From: Acidobacteriota bacterium
GTDB taxonomy: Bacteria > Acidobacteriota > Blastocatellia > Pyrinomonadales > Pyrinomonadaceae
Assembly: GCA_019242475.1 (NCBI GenBank)
Contig: JAFAVK010000055.1
Span: 164,262-228,261 of the forward strand
DNA: 64,000 nt
Reading direction: 5' to 3'
The notes under the pieces are model-generated. The model saw nothing but the letters and a program-made list of their open reading frames with translations. It was not told the DNA's origin and ran no database searches. This document shows positions 54,994-64,000 of this stretch, piece by piece. Each line of letters starts with the position of its first letter. Within the stretch, counting starts at the first letter, position 1. The translations under genes were made by a program, and so were the position numbers.

Positions 54994-55767
54994 GTGAACA
55001 CTCGTCAAACGATTCGAATCACACTCGCCTGCGTGCTCGTCGCCTGCGCGCAGGCGGCCGCCGCGGGCAAGACGCCCGCGCCGCTCGCGCGCTCGCGCCA
55101 GTTAATTTTGGTGACGACGCGCGGCTGGGACGACGTGCCCGGTGTTCTTCGTCGGTTTGAGCGGAAGGGGACGGGGGGCGCCTGGGCGCAGGTCGGCAGG
55201 GACGTGCCGGTGGCCGTCGGCAGGAACGGCCTCGGCTGGGGCGCCGGGCTCGTCGAGACGGGCGCCGAGGCGGGGCCGCAGAAGAAGGAGGGCGACGGCA
55301 AGGCGCCCGCGGGTCTCTTCGCGCTCGGCCCCGCGTTCGGCTTCGCGCCGCGCGAGGAGGCCGCGTGGCTGCGCGTCCCTTACACGCCCCTGACGCCCGC
55401 GGTCGAGTGCGTGGACGACACGGCCTCGCGCAGCTACAACCGGATCGTCTTGAGGGACGCGGCCGGCGGCGCGGACTGGAACAGCTCGGAGCGTATGCGT
55501 TCGGTCGAGGGCTACCGCTGGGGGCTCGTCGTCAGGCACAACGCTGCCCCGACGGTCGTCGGCCGCGGCTCCTGCATCTTCCTGCACGTCTGGGCCGGCC
55601 CGGGGCACGGCACCGCCGGCTGTACCGCGATGGGGGAAGAGAACCTGACGGAACTCCTCCGCTGGCTCGACCCGAAGAAGAGCCCGCTGCTCGTGCAACT
55701 CACCGAGGCCGAGTACGCGCGGCTACGCGCCGCGTGGCGCCTGCCGGCGCTCGCCTCCGAAAAGTAG
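54994..55767 (+). CDS. L,D-transpeptidase (YkuD family)
   Basis: 257 residues with a signal peptide (TIRITLACVLVACAQAAAA). The catalytic block is FLHVWAGPGHGTAGCTAMGEENL, with the conserved His and the nucleophile Cys of the YkuD fold (HG-TAGC pattern), and the usual preceding strands (VAVGRNGLGWG, GDGKAPAGLFALG). It would form 3-3 peptidoglycan cross-links or attach proteins to the wall. GTG 54994 has GAGG 6 nt upstream. It starts 8 nt after the S9 gene, so both are probably one operon. Confidence 0.93.
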   Translation: MNTRQTIRITLACVLVACAQAAAAGKTPAPLARSRQLILVTTRGWDDVPGVLRRFERKGTGGAWAQVGRDVPVAVGRNGLGWGAGLVETGAEAGPQKKEGDGKAPAGLFALGPAFGFAPREEAAWLRVPYTPLTPAVECVDDTASRSYNRIVLRDAAGGADWNSSERMRSVEGYRWGLVVRHNAAPTVVGRGSCIFLHVWAGPGHGTAGCTAMGEENLTELLRWLDPKKSPLLVQLTEAEYARLRAAWRLPALASEK

Positions 55768-55770
55768 CCG

Positions 55771-55818
55771 CCGCCCGGCGGGGGGTAAAGGAGTGCCCGA
55801 AACCCCCCCGCCGGGCGG
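55771..55818 (+). terminator. GC-rich hairpin after the L,D-transpeptidase gene
   Basis: ccgcccggcggggggt (55771-55786) pairs with acccccccgccgggcgg (55802-55818) with one bulged base. It starts 4 bp after the stop codon and has no T-run. Confidence 0.55.
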
Positions 55819-56024
55819 CCAGCGAACGGGCCGCTGGGCAACCGCCATTGCCCGCGGCCCCGCGCCGTAAAACCCGTCCCGACAGACGGCCGGCGCGCCG
55901 GGGCGGTCGCTTCCCTGCGCCGCCCCGGATGTCAAACTCACCTCTTGTCTCTCTCCACAGACCGCCCTCCGTCCTTCACCGCCGCGCCGTCCCAGCCGCG
56001 CCGCCCCAGACCCGCGTCACTGAC

Positions 56025-57905
56025 TCACCCCTGCTTCGGCTTGCGCGCGAGGAGGCGCGCGATGGTCTCCGCGAGCGCGGGCATGTCCTCGGGCTTGCGG
56101 AGGAAGGCGCTGGCGCCTGCGCGCCTCGCGTCGCGTTCTGTGTCGCCGTGCGCCGAGAGCACGATGATGGGGACGTGCTGCCTGTGCGGCAGCTCGCGCG
56201 CGCGGACGACCAGCTCCAGCCCGTCCGCCCCGGGCAGTTGCTTGTCGATGACGAGGAGGTCGTAATGTTCCGGCCCCTCTATCTCGCCGAGCGCCGAAGG
56301 GCCGTCCGCGTAGGTCGAGACGCGCCAGCCCTCGCCCCTGAGCGCCTCGCGCACGGCCGAGGCGACGAGCGCGTCGTCCTCTGCGTGGAGTATGTGCACG
56401 CCGCGGGTCGGCGCCTCCTCGTGCGGCTCGCGGAACATGAGGCTGCTGCGGCGCGGCTCGGACGGCGTGCGCAGCGGGAGCAGGCGCCGGTGGCGTCGGT
56501 GGAGCATCGAGTCCAGACTCTGGCGCGTCAGCCCCAGCAACTGCGCCGCGCGCGAGACGACCCCGCCCGAGTCCCTGAGCGCGCCCTCTACCAGGCGCCC
56601 CTCGTAGCGCCTCACGGACTCGCGGAAGGAGAAGCCCACCCACGTGTCAGGCTCCGGCAGGACGCCGACGACCGACAGCACCAGCCGCGCGCACGCGTAC
56701 AGGCGATTCCTGTTGCCCGGGTGGCGCGATCTGGCGAGCAGCGCGTCGGCCCGCTCGAAAGCGGCCCCCAGGTCTTGCAGCGCGAGCCGCTCGCCCAACT
56801 CCTCGACGAGCGTCAGAGTCGCCTGCCCCGCGCCCTCCACGTCGCCCGCCGCCTCGGCCACCTCGGCCGCGCGCAGCAGAACCTCCCCCGCCTGCTCGAA
56901 CTGCCCCCCACGCGCCAGCGCCATCCCCTGCGTCGTCAAAGCCTCCGCCAACAGAGACTGCTCCCCGCCCCGCTCCAACACCCCCACCGCCGCCCGCGCC
57001 AACTTCTCCGCATCCCCCACCCTCCCCTCCGCCAAAAACACCCTCGCCCGCGTCTCATCTACACCCGCCAGCCTCGATACGTCCTTCAAACTCGTAAAGA
57101 GAGCCTGCGCGCGATCAAGGTGCTCATGCGCTTGTGCATACTTGCCCGCAGTGCAAAACAACATACCCAAGTTGTTCTCGACACAACCTTGGTAGCGCCT
57201 GTTGCCTCCCTGCTCGAAGTGATAGCTGGCTGCGGCATATTCAATGAGCGCACGGTCTATGTAATCACTCCGATATTCAACTGCTCCGAGATTCTTCAGT
57301 ACCGTACCGAACTCGTTGTGAAATCTTCCCTTAATAGTGTGATTGCCACTCTTCCCAAATAGAGGTGCGGCTTTAATTAGCAGGGCCAATGCGTCACACA
57401 ATCTAAAGGTCATTTCCTCAACCATAGCGAGACGTAGCAGGGCTATAGCTTTAAGATCATTTTCTTCATCAGAGATTTTTTCTATCGCCTGATTAAGTAG
57501 TACTCGCCCCTCTTCAAATGCTCCCTCACGCCAGTAGCAGTAACCGAGTTCGGTCTGTGCCTCAGCAATCTTCTGTCCGTCTCGAAGCGCTTCGAATCTA
57601 GAGATACTAACGCTCAGCAAATTCTTTGCTGCTTCCTGAGCGCCCTCTATTTGTTTGACGCTGCCAATCCATCCCGTCAACACACCACTGCGAAGTAATA
57701 CTTCTGCTGCTGTTTCTGGGCTCAACCCGTCCAATACTGGCGGCTGCCCAACTTGAGACCATAGCTCGCCCATCGCTTGGCGTGCTCCTTCATAATTACC
57801 AATATCTTCGAGTTCTTTTGCTAGACGGCATCGAAGTCGTGCTCTCTCTTCGTGCGTGAGACTTGAATCGGCTATCTGCTGAAGCAGTTCATTTACAATA
57901 ACCAT
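56025..57905 (-). CDS. TPR / Fis-type HTH / receiver-domain transcriptional regulator
   Basis: 626 residues. Residues about 15-400 are TPR-like helix pairs (IAEAQTELGYCYWREGAFEEGRVLL, GCVENNLGMLFCTAGKYAQAHEHL, EALTTQGMALARGGQFEQAGEVLL). A Fis-type helix-turn-helix follows (about 436-475, VEGALRDSGGVVSRAAQLLGLTRQSLD), and the C-terminus is a CheY-like receiver (about 503-626) with D510/D511, phospho-acceptor D554 (LLVIDKQLPGADG), S584 and K604. No histidine kinase lies nearby. TPR-HTH proteins often bind peptides. The 5' 750 bp (to residue about 255) is much more AT-rich than the rest. ATG 57905 is preferred to 57950. It is divergent from a small exported peptide gene. Confidence 0.85.
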   Translation of the reverse strand: MVIVNELLQQIADSSLTHEERARLRCRLAKELEDIGNYEGARQAMGELWSQVGQPPVLDGLSPETAAEVLLRSGVLTGWIGSVKQIEGAQEAAKNLLSVSISRFEALRDGQKIAEAQTELGYCYWREGAFEEGRVLLNQAIEKISDEENDLKAIALLRLAMVEEMTFRLCDALALLIKAAPLFGKSGNHTIKGRFHNEFGTVLKNLGAVEYRSDYIDRALIEYAAASYHFEQGGNRRYQGCVENNLGMLFCTAGKYAQAHEHLDRAQALFTSLKDVSRLAGVDETRARVFLAEGRVGDAEKLARAAVGVLERGGEQSLLAEALTTQGMALARGGQFEQAGEVLLRAAEVAEAAGDVEGAGQATLTLVEELGERLALQDLGAAFERADALLARSRHPGNRNRLYACARLVLSVVGVLPEPDTWVGFSFRESVRRYEGRLVEGALRDSGGVVSRAAQLLGLTRQSLDSMLHRRHRRLLPLRTPSEPRRSSLMFREPHEEAPTRGVHILHAEDDALVASAVREALRGEGWRVSTYADGPSALGEIEGPEHYDLLVIDKQLPGADGLELVVRARELPHRQHVPIIVLSAHGDTERDARRAGASAFLRKPEDMPALAETIARLLARKPKQG

Positions 57906-58083
57906 GTGAGGCGCACCTTTCTGTGTGGCCGATAGGATAAGGATCGGCATTTAGCCCAGAGCGCATCTCTTCACCGTACAGTGCTAAGATTTGCTGTCGC
58001 TACTCTTCTATGACGGTATAGCTAAGGATTCACCCGCGCTGTCCGTCACAACCCATAGCTTCACCACAATTCTGGAGAAAACC

Positions 58084-58323
58084 ATGAGAACAATGCGCAA
58101 TTTCTTCGCAGCATCAGTCTTGGTTGTTGCGCTTTCCCTTTCGACTATTGCGGGCGATATGCACACAGGTGAACCACAACCTCCGCCAGCAACTGCTCAA
58201 GGGGAAATATCACCGACCACTAACGGCACCATCCACACCGGGTACACCGAGGAGGCGGCCGCGGGTGAGGCGGTGGTGGCGGGCGCGCTGAGTTTGGTGC
58301 AGGGCGTGTGGTCATTGCTGTAA
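58084..58323 (+). CDS. Small exported peptide precursor, divergent from TPR-HTH-REC regulator
   Basis: 79 residues. Signal peptide MRNFFAASVLVVALSLSTIAG, then a short mature part containing two similar pieces, GDMHTGEPQPPP and GTIHTGYTEEA, a Pro/Gln/Thr-rich stretch and a hydrophobic C-terminal helix (EAVVAGALSLVQGVWSLL). I know no family for it. The pairing with a TPR regulator and the G-x-hTG repeat suggest a secreted signal (inference). The gene begins in the AT-rich patch and ends in GC-rich sequence. ATG 58084 is the start of the signal peptide; upstream in-frame ATG 57991 is unlikely. No Shine-Dalgarno of strength is seen (GGAGAAAACC lies 4-13 nt upstream). Confidence 0.72.
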   Translation: MRTMRNFFAASVLVVALSLSTIAGDMHTGEPQPPPATAQGEISPTTNGTIHTGYTEEAAAGEAVVAGALSLVQGVWSLL

Positions 58324-58360
58324 GTCCGCCGGAGCCCTCGGCGCGCGGGGCGCGGAGGGG

Positions 58361-58442
58361 GTAGGGGCGGGGGAGACTTTTAACGTCTCGTGTGCCGCGT
58401 GATTCTCTAGTGACGCGGGCCGGGACGTTGACCCGCCCCTAC
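58361..58442. repeat. Hairpin repeat (GTAGGGGCGGG type)
   Basis: gtaggggcggg at 58361-58371 pairs with cccgcccctac at 58432-58442. An inner stem gagac / gtctc (58373-58389) lies near the left arm. It follows the peptide gene by about 40 bp and could end its transcript. Confidence 0.75.
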
Positions 58443-58973
58443 ATTCAAAACGTGCCGGGTTACTGCCGTCGTCGCCGCCGGCCAAAAGCGGGCGTCGGCG
58501 GCGCGGTATACGTGTGTTTAGGTCGAGCTACGGTCGGACGCCGGTTAGCCGGGGATTGCGAGATGCCGACGAGGAGGCGTCCAGGCGCTAGAGAGTAAGC
58601 CCGCCGCCGCGCCGTCGCAACAGAAATATCCGCCGCCAAAAAAAAGGGTTGGACGTATTTGCTGGATTTACGTTTTGCTGCAAAATTTGCAGCACCACAA
58701 CCGGCTCTGCACACACATTTTGTCGGCTCTACGGTCTGCCGCCTTCTCTATAGACAGGGCTCAAGCCCTCCTGTTCAGACCGCCGCGCGGGGCACACTTC
58801 CGCGAGCCCTCGAACAAACTCTCCGGGCCTTTGTCCGTCCGGCGTTGGGCGGACGCCGCCCCGCAGACCCGCGCACGGCCTTTGAGCAAATCTGAAAAAC
58901 GAACTACTATGGTAGCCCTGAAACCCTTTTAGACACCCGGACGACAACCCACTTTGGAGGGGAAGGATTTGCC
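58443..58973. other. 531-bp spacer upstream of gltA; no protein gene seen
   Basis: No frame here looks coding. A poly-A run (58638-58645) and a perfect dyad TGCTGCAAA-a-TTTGCAGCA (58676-58694) are visible. The base composition changes from GC-rich to mixed. It may hold the gltA promoter and leader, but I find no clear boxes. A structured RNA cannot be excluded. Confidence 0.5.
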
Positions 58974-60320
<1,347 letters not shown>

Positions 60321-60323
60321 AAG

Positions 60324-60545
60324 ATGACAGCGCCCCAACTGCCGGACATCGAAGTCGTCTCGGCCAAAGTCCACGAGGCTTGGATGGAGTCGAAGCGCGC
60401 GCAGGGCGTCACCTCGCGCAAGAGCGAGACGGGCGAGGAGCTGATGGTGCCCTACGAACAACTCTCCGAGGCGGCGAAGGAGTTAGACCGCGGCTCTGTG
60501 CGCGCCGTCTACGAGGCCATCCAGGCCGCGGCCGGGGCCGAGTAA
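60324..60545 (+). CDS. Small RyR-domain-like protein
   Basis: 73 residues. The pattern VVSAKVHEAWMESKRAQGVTSRKSETGEELMVPYEQLSEAAKELDRGSVRAVYEAI follows the RyR repeat (His-x-x-Trp, then MVPY-x-x-LSE-x-x-K-x-x-DR). RyR-like domains occur in some bacterial proteins of unknown role. It lacks other domains. It starts 3 nt after the gltA stop and ends with a terminator, so it is co-transcribed with citrate synthase, which is unusual. Confidence 0.8.
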   Translation: MTAPQLPDIEVVSAKVHEAWMESKRAQGVTSRKSETGEELMVPYEQLSEAAKELDRGSVRAVYEAIQAAAGAE

Positions 60546-60548
60546 AGG

Positions 60549-60580
60549 GAAGGGGGCGCCACAGATGCCCCCTTCTTTCT
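60549..60580 (+). terminator. Rho-independent terminator of gltA operon
   Basis: Stem gaagggggc (60549-60557) with gcccccttc (60567-60575), 9-nt loop, followed by tttctt. The clearest intrinsic terminator in the window. Confidence 0.85.
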
Positions 60581-60628
60581 TGGAAAGCTTCAAAGACGTG
60601 TTAGGTTCCGCGGCGAGCTTTTAAAATT

Positions 60629-60688
60629 CAGGAGCCCCGGAGAGGCGAAGGAAACGGTTACACGTCCTTCGCCCTTTCGGGGCTCCTG
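60629..60688. repeat. Hairpin repeat (GAGCCCCGG type)
   Basis: Arms 60629-60652 and 60665-60688, 24 bp with two mismatches, spacer 12 bp. The core caggagccccggagaggcg resembles the inner part of the composite hairpin at 50801-50924. Confidence 0.85.
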
Positions 60689-60801
60689 TCATCTGTTGCT
60701 GCCTGTTCCGGGGGCTCGCGTCGTCACCCGCTGCGTTCCAGACTTCGGCTCACCCCCGGCCCGTCTCCCGAGCCCCGGCCGGGGCTCTTGTAGAAAGCCT
60801 C

Positions 60802-61056
60802 TTAGTAAAGCTCTCCGCCGCCGCCGCTCTGCTCGCCCGGATTCCAGTCGCCGGGGCGCGAGCCCGAGCCTTCGCCGCCGCCTTCGCCGCCTTCGCCCGC
60901 CGGGTCGCCGACGCCGGAGGGCTCGAAGCCCGCCGGGTCTGCGCCGGTTGCTTCTGCGCCGGAAGTCGGCTGCTGTGAGCCGCCATCTGAAATCACACCG
61001 CCGCCCGCCGTACCGGCGTCGGCCGCGTCGTTGTTAGTGCTATCGCCTTCAGCCAT
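60802..61056 (-). CDS. Small acidic low-complexity protein, unknown function
   Basis: 84 residues, rich in Gly, Asp, Glu, Ala, Pro and Ser (AEGDSTNNDAADAGTAGGGVISDGG), with no hydrophobic segment, signal peptide or recognisable domain. It is probably disordered. The start at ATG 61056 is supported by AGGAG 9 nt upstream. It stands alone between the gltA operon and treY. Composition bias might be an artefact of GC-rich sequence, so I hold it as likely but unproven. Confidence 0.5.
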   Translation of the reverse strand: MAEGDSTNNDAADAGTAGGGVISDGGSQQPTSGAEATGADPAGFEPSGVGDPAGEGGEGGGEGSGSRPGDWNPGEQSGGGGELY

Positions 61057-61506
61057 GAGCTTGGTCTCCTGTTCGCTTGTTTGATATCGGGAGTTAACCT
61101 GGCGCGCGCCAGTGTATGGCGACGGCGGGGCGTGGTCTGTCCCGGCGCGGACATATTACACCGGCACAGTACGTTTCCGAACTGCCCGCCCCCCGGCGGC
61201 AAGTTAAAATCTCTGCTTCCCCTGTCGGCAAATTTAGAAGGGCGTCGTGTCAGTGGTCTTCGCCGCCGCGGACGCGGCCCGAAGACGGGAAAGGATCGGA
61301 CTGTCTTCGGGCCGCGGCTCTCCTCCCGCGGCGGCGAACCCTTGACGGCGGGCGCGCTTGACGGCGCGCCGAAGCGACGCGTTATGATTGCGGGACACAT
61401 TCGACAAGGTGTTTGTCTAGCATCCCTTATAAGAGACTCGGGCCCGCGTCTGCGGGCGGGGTCGCTTCTTAAAAGGCTTCACGCTGGTTAGGAAACAGAG
61501 AGCATC
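61057..61506. other. 450-bp spacer upstream of treY, with a nested hairpin
   Basis: No supported gene. It holds a GTTAAAAT box at 61204-61211, the nested hairpin at 61259-61338 and a GC-rich dyad at about 61440-61466. The box could be a -10 element, but for which transcript is unclear since treY starts about 300 bp away. Confidence 0.5.
61259..61338. repeat. Nested long hairpin upstream of treY
   Basis: Outer stem ttcgccgccgcgg (61259-61271) with ccgcggcggcgaa (61326-61338), 13 bp perfect. Inner stem cgcggcccgaagac (61273-61286) with gtcttcgggccgcg (61303-61316), 14 bp perfect. The two stems stack except for one base on the left and nine on the right, giving about 27 bp in total. Confidence 0.88.
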
Positions 61507-64000
61507 GTGCAGGCGCGCATCCCCGTCTCGACCTACAGGCTACAGTTCAACCGCGAGTTCACGTTCGGAGAGGCGCGCGCGCTGGCCGACTACTTCCGCG
61601 AGCTGGGCGTCACCGACTACTACTCCTCGCCCGTCCTGAAGGCGCGGCCCGGGAGCGCGCACGGCTACGACATCGTTGACCACACGCAGGTCAACCCCGA
61701 GTCGGGCGGCGAGGAGCAGTTGGCGGAACTCCTCCGCGCGCTGCGCGAGCAGGGGATGGGCTTCCTCGTGGACGTGGTGCCGAACCACATGTCCATCGCC
61801 GAGTCGCAGAACGCCTGGTGGCAGGACGTTCTGGAGAACGGCCCCGGCTCCTCCTTCGCGCGCCACTTCGACATCGACTGGAACCCGCCGAACCCGACGC
61901 TCAAGAACCGCGTGCTGCTCCCCATCCTCGGCGACCAGTTCGGCCGCGTGCTCGAACGCCAGGAACTGCGCGTCTCGTACCGCGACGGCGCCTTCTTCCT
62001 CAACTACTGGGAGACGCAGCTCCCCGTCGCCGCGCGCACCTCGACGCTCGTGCTGCGGCGCGCGCTCGAAGCCGCGCGCGCGCGGCTCGCCGAGTCCGAC
62101 CCGAACGCGCTTGAGCTTGAGAGCATCATCACCGCGCTCGAACACCTGCCGCCGCGCACCGAGACCGACCCGGCGCGCCTGCGCGAGCGCCGCCGGGAGA
62201 AGGACGTGGTGCGCCGCCGCCTCTCGACGCTCGTCAAGGAGAGCAACGAGATTCGCGCGGCCGTCCACGACGCTCTGGCGAGGCTGAACGGCGAGCAGGG
62301 CCGGCCCGAGAGCTTCGACGCGTTGGAGGAGCTTGTCAGTCGGCAGGCTTACCGCCTGAGCTTCTGGCGCGTGGCCGCCGACGAGATCAACTACCGGCGC
62401 TTCTTCGACGTGAACGAACTCGCGGCCGTCCGCGTCGAGGAGCGGCCGGTCTTCACGGCCGTCCACGAAGTCATCCTCCGCCTCGTCCGGCAGGGGCTCG
62501 TCACGGGCCTGCGCATCGACCACGTGGACGGCCTGCTCGACCCCTACAAGTACCTCAAAGACCTGCAACGCGAGGCGGAAGGCCGCAGGAACGAGGCGCG
62601 CCCGTTCTACGTCGTCGTCGAGAAGATTCTCGGGCACGACGAGCTGCTCCGGCGCGAGTGGCCGGTGCAGGGGACGACCGGGTACGAGTTCGTGAACCTT
62701 TTGAACGGCCTCTTCGTGGACGCCGCGAACGGCCAGGCGCTGCGCGAGCTGTACGCGGACTTCACCGGCGCGCGCGTGCGCTTCACAGATTTGCTCTACG
62801 AGTGCAAGCGGCTCATCTTGAAAGCCGCGATGTCTTCCGAGCTGTTCGTCCTCTCGCGCCGCCTCACGCGCATCGCCGAGCGGAGCCGCTACACGCGCGA
62901 CTTCACGCAGAACAGCCTGCACCACGCGCTGACCGAGGTCATCGCCTGCTTCCCCGTCTACCGCACATACATCCGCCGGACGCAGGCGACCGTGAGCCCC
63001 GACGACCGGCTTAACGTCAACGCGGCCGTGCGCGAGGCCAAGCGGCGCAACCCGGCCGAGGACACTTCGGTCTTCGACTTCATCGCCTCGCTGCTCCTGC
63101 TCAAAGACCCGAAGGGCACCGGCCCCGAAGAGCGCGCCGAGCGGCGCGACTTCGCGCTCCGCTTCCAGCAGGTGACGAGCCCCGTCACGGCCAAAGGGCT
63201 TGAGGACACGGCCTTCTACCGCTTCTACCCGCTCGCCTCCCTGAACGAAGTCGGCGGCGAGCCGGCGCTCATCGGCGTCTCTGCGGAGCGCTTCCACGAG
63301 CGCAACCGCGACCGGCAGGAGACCTGGCCGCACACGCTCTCGGCCACCTCGACGCACGACACCAAGCGCGGCGAGGACGTCCGCGCCCGCCTGAACGCCC
63401 TGTCGGAGATGCCGCGCGAGTGGCAGGCGGCGCTGGCGAGCTGGGGCCGGCTCAACTCGTCGAAGAAGGCCGTCGTCGAGGACCAACCGGCGCCGGACCG
63501 CAACGACGAGTACTTGCTCTACCAGACGCTGCTCGGCGCCTGGCCGGCCGAGCCGCTCGACGCCGAGGGGCTGGGGCGGTTCCGCGAACGGATCGCGGAG
63601 TACATGCAGAAGGCGACGCGCGAGGCCAAGGTCCACACCAGCTGGATCAACCCCAACGAGGAGTACGACGCCGCCGTCCGCGAGTTCGTCGGCCGCCTGC
63701 TGCGCGGCGGCGACGGCGACGCGTTCCTCCAGGACTTCCTCCCGCTCCAGCGGCGGGTGGCGTTCTTCGGGTATTTCAACGCCCTGGCCCAGGTGCTGCT
63801 GAAGCTCACCAGCCCCGGCGTGCCCGACCTCTACCAGGGGAGCGAGTTGTGGGACCTGAGCCTGGTCGATCCCGACAACCGCCGCCCCGTCGATTACCGG
63901 CGCCGCCGGGAGGTCCTCGCCGGACTCCGGGAGCGCATCGGCGTGGCGGGGGACGACCTGTTGCCGCTGACGGACGATCTGCTCGGGAACCTCGCGGACG
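61507..64000 (+). CDS. treY: Malto-oligosyltrehalose synthase (3' end cut off by window)
   Basis: At least 831 residues, no stop before the window end. It belongs to GH13 subfamily 26 and isomerises the reducing-end alpha-1,4 bond of malto-oligosaccharides to alpha-1,1; treZ then releases trehalose. Motifs are IPVSTYRLQFNREFTF, ELGVTDYYSSPVLKARPGSAHGYD, DVVPNHMS, LRIDHVDGL (nucleophile D338), YVVVEKILG (acid/base E372), SATSTHDTKRGED, and PDLYQGSELWDLSLVDPDNRRPVD close to the end. The start is GTG 61507, the only plausible start before the IPVSTYRLQF block, with AGAGAG a few nt upstream. treZ or treX would be expected beyond the right edge. Trehalose here is probably for osmotic or desiccation stress. 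Confidence 0.95.
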   Translation, partial: MQARIPVSTYRLQFNREFTFGEARALADYFRELGVTDYYSSPVLKARPGSAHGYDIVDHTQVNPESGGEEQLAELLRALREQGMGFLVDVVPNHMSIAESQNAWWQDVLENGPGSSFARHFDIDWNPPNPTLKNRVLLPILGDQFGRVLERQELRVSYRDGAFFLNYWETQLPVAARTSTLVLRRALEAARARLAESDPNALELESIITALEHLPPRTETDPARLRERRREKDVVRRRLSTLVKESNEIRAAVHDALARLNGEQGRPESFDALEELVSRQAYRLSFWRVAADEINYRRFFDVNELAAVRVEERPVFTAVHEVILRLVRQGLVTGLRIDHVDGLLDPYKYLKDLQREAEGRRNEARPFYVVVEKILGHDELLRREWPVQGTTGYEFVNLLNGLFVDAANGQALRELYADFTGARVRFTDLLYECKRLILKAAMSSELFVLSRRLTRIAERSRYTRDFTQNSLHHALTEVIACFPVYRTYIRRTQATVSPDDRLNVNAAVREAKRRNPAEDTSVFDFIASLLLLKDPKGTGPEERAERRDFALRFQQVTSPVTAKGLEDTAFYRFYPLASLNEVGGEPALIGVSAERFHERNRDRQETWPHTLSATSTHDTKRGEDVRARLNALSEMPREWQAALASWGRLNSSKKAVVEDQPAPDRNDEYLLYQTLLGAWPAEPLDAEGLGRFRERIAEYMQKATREAKVHTSWINPNEEYDAAVREFVGRLLRGGDGDAFLQDFLPLQRRVAFFGYFNALAQVLLKLTSPGVPDLYQGSELWDLSLVDPDNRRPVDYRRRREVLAGLRERIGVAGDDLLPLTDDLLGNLAD

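Noticed and set aside
55365..57362. 665-residue plus-strand frame across the L,D-transpeptidase and the regulator
   Set aside because: It begins inside a gene with an intact catalytic motif and runs antisense to the regulator; the product is Arg-rich with no domain.
57991..58083. Longer N-terminus for the small peptide gene
   Set aside because: The extra 31 residues precede a complete signal peptide that starts at ATG 58084; extension would put it out of place.
61540..63636. 698-residue minus-strand frame opposite treY
   Set aside because: The plus-strand frame encodes all GH13_26 motifs of TreY; the minus-strand product is Val/Arg/Glu-rich shadow.

Overview
The window reads as chromosomal DNA of a high-GC, diderm-type bacterium, most likely an Acidobacteriota of the Blastocatellia/Pyrinomonadaceae kind. 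This is an inference from codon use, many secreted Ser/Thr/Gly-rich proteins, a fused FeS-NrfD redox subunit, S8 proteases with C-terminal repeat modules and intergenic spaces full of long hairpin repeats; there is no rRNA to confirm it. I saw no tRNA, rRNA, CRISPR array, transposase or prophage.

Layout. 1-8653: a cut-off zinc-ribbon membrane protein, then lipA, a zinc-type MDR dehydrogenase, dxs, a secreted vWA protein, a DUF983 protein, a small unknown and a PhyH-type dioxygenase. 8654-9187 is a repeat-rich spacer. 9188-23256 is an export locus: four consecutive S8 (subtilisin-like) proteases and a BNR/sialidase-like protein, the last two sharing a C-terminal module and terminal motif. 23398-34282: cyclophilin, M28 peptidase, large secreted unknown, hotdog thioesterase, TPR/HEAT protein, then a BlaI repressor with a clear tandem operator, a BlaR1-type peptidase fused to a degenerate polysaccharide-deacetylase domain, and a barrel-like secreted protein.

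34314-37841 is an N-degron cluster: clpA and clpS facing aat. 37872-45954 (minus strand) holds a molybdopterin oxidoreductase system (FeS-NrfD membrane subunit, catalytic subunit, TorD-type chaperone) interrupted by a lysine-tail DUF1905 protein, an unknown exported protein and a MazEF-like toxin-antitoxin pair. 46172-50784 is a compact non-canonical Hsp70 system: a membrane-anchored J-like protein, a short GrpE-like protein and an 874-residue Hsp70. It is followed by a secreted kinase-like protein, a retropepsin-like protease, an S9 peptidase and an L,D-transpeptidase.

56025-58323 pairs a TPR/Fis-HTH/receiver regulator with a divergent 79-residue exported peptide in a locally AT-rich patch; this is my best candidate for an undescribed (peptide-signalling) system. 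The window closes with gltA, a small RyR-like protein, a small acidic protein and a cut-off treY.

The intergenic spaces carry a striking set of hairpins whose arms are tandem 7-bp repeats of at least five different sequences. Several of them end within about 15 bp of a start codon that lacks a Shine-Dalgarno sequence.
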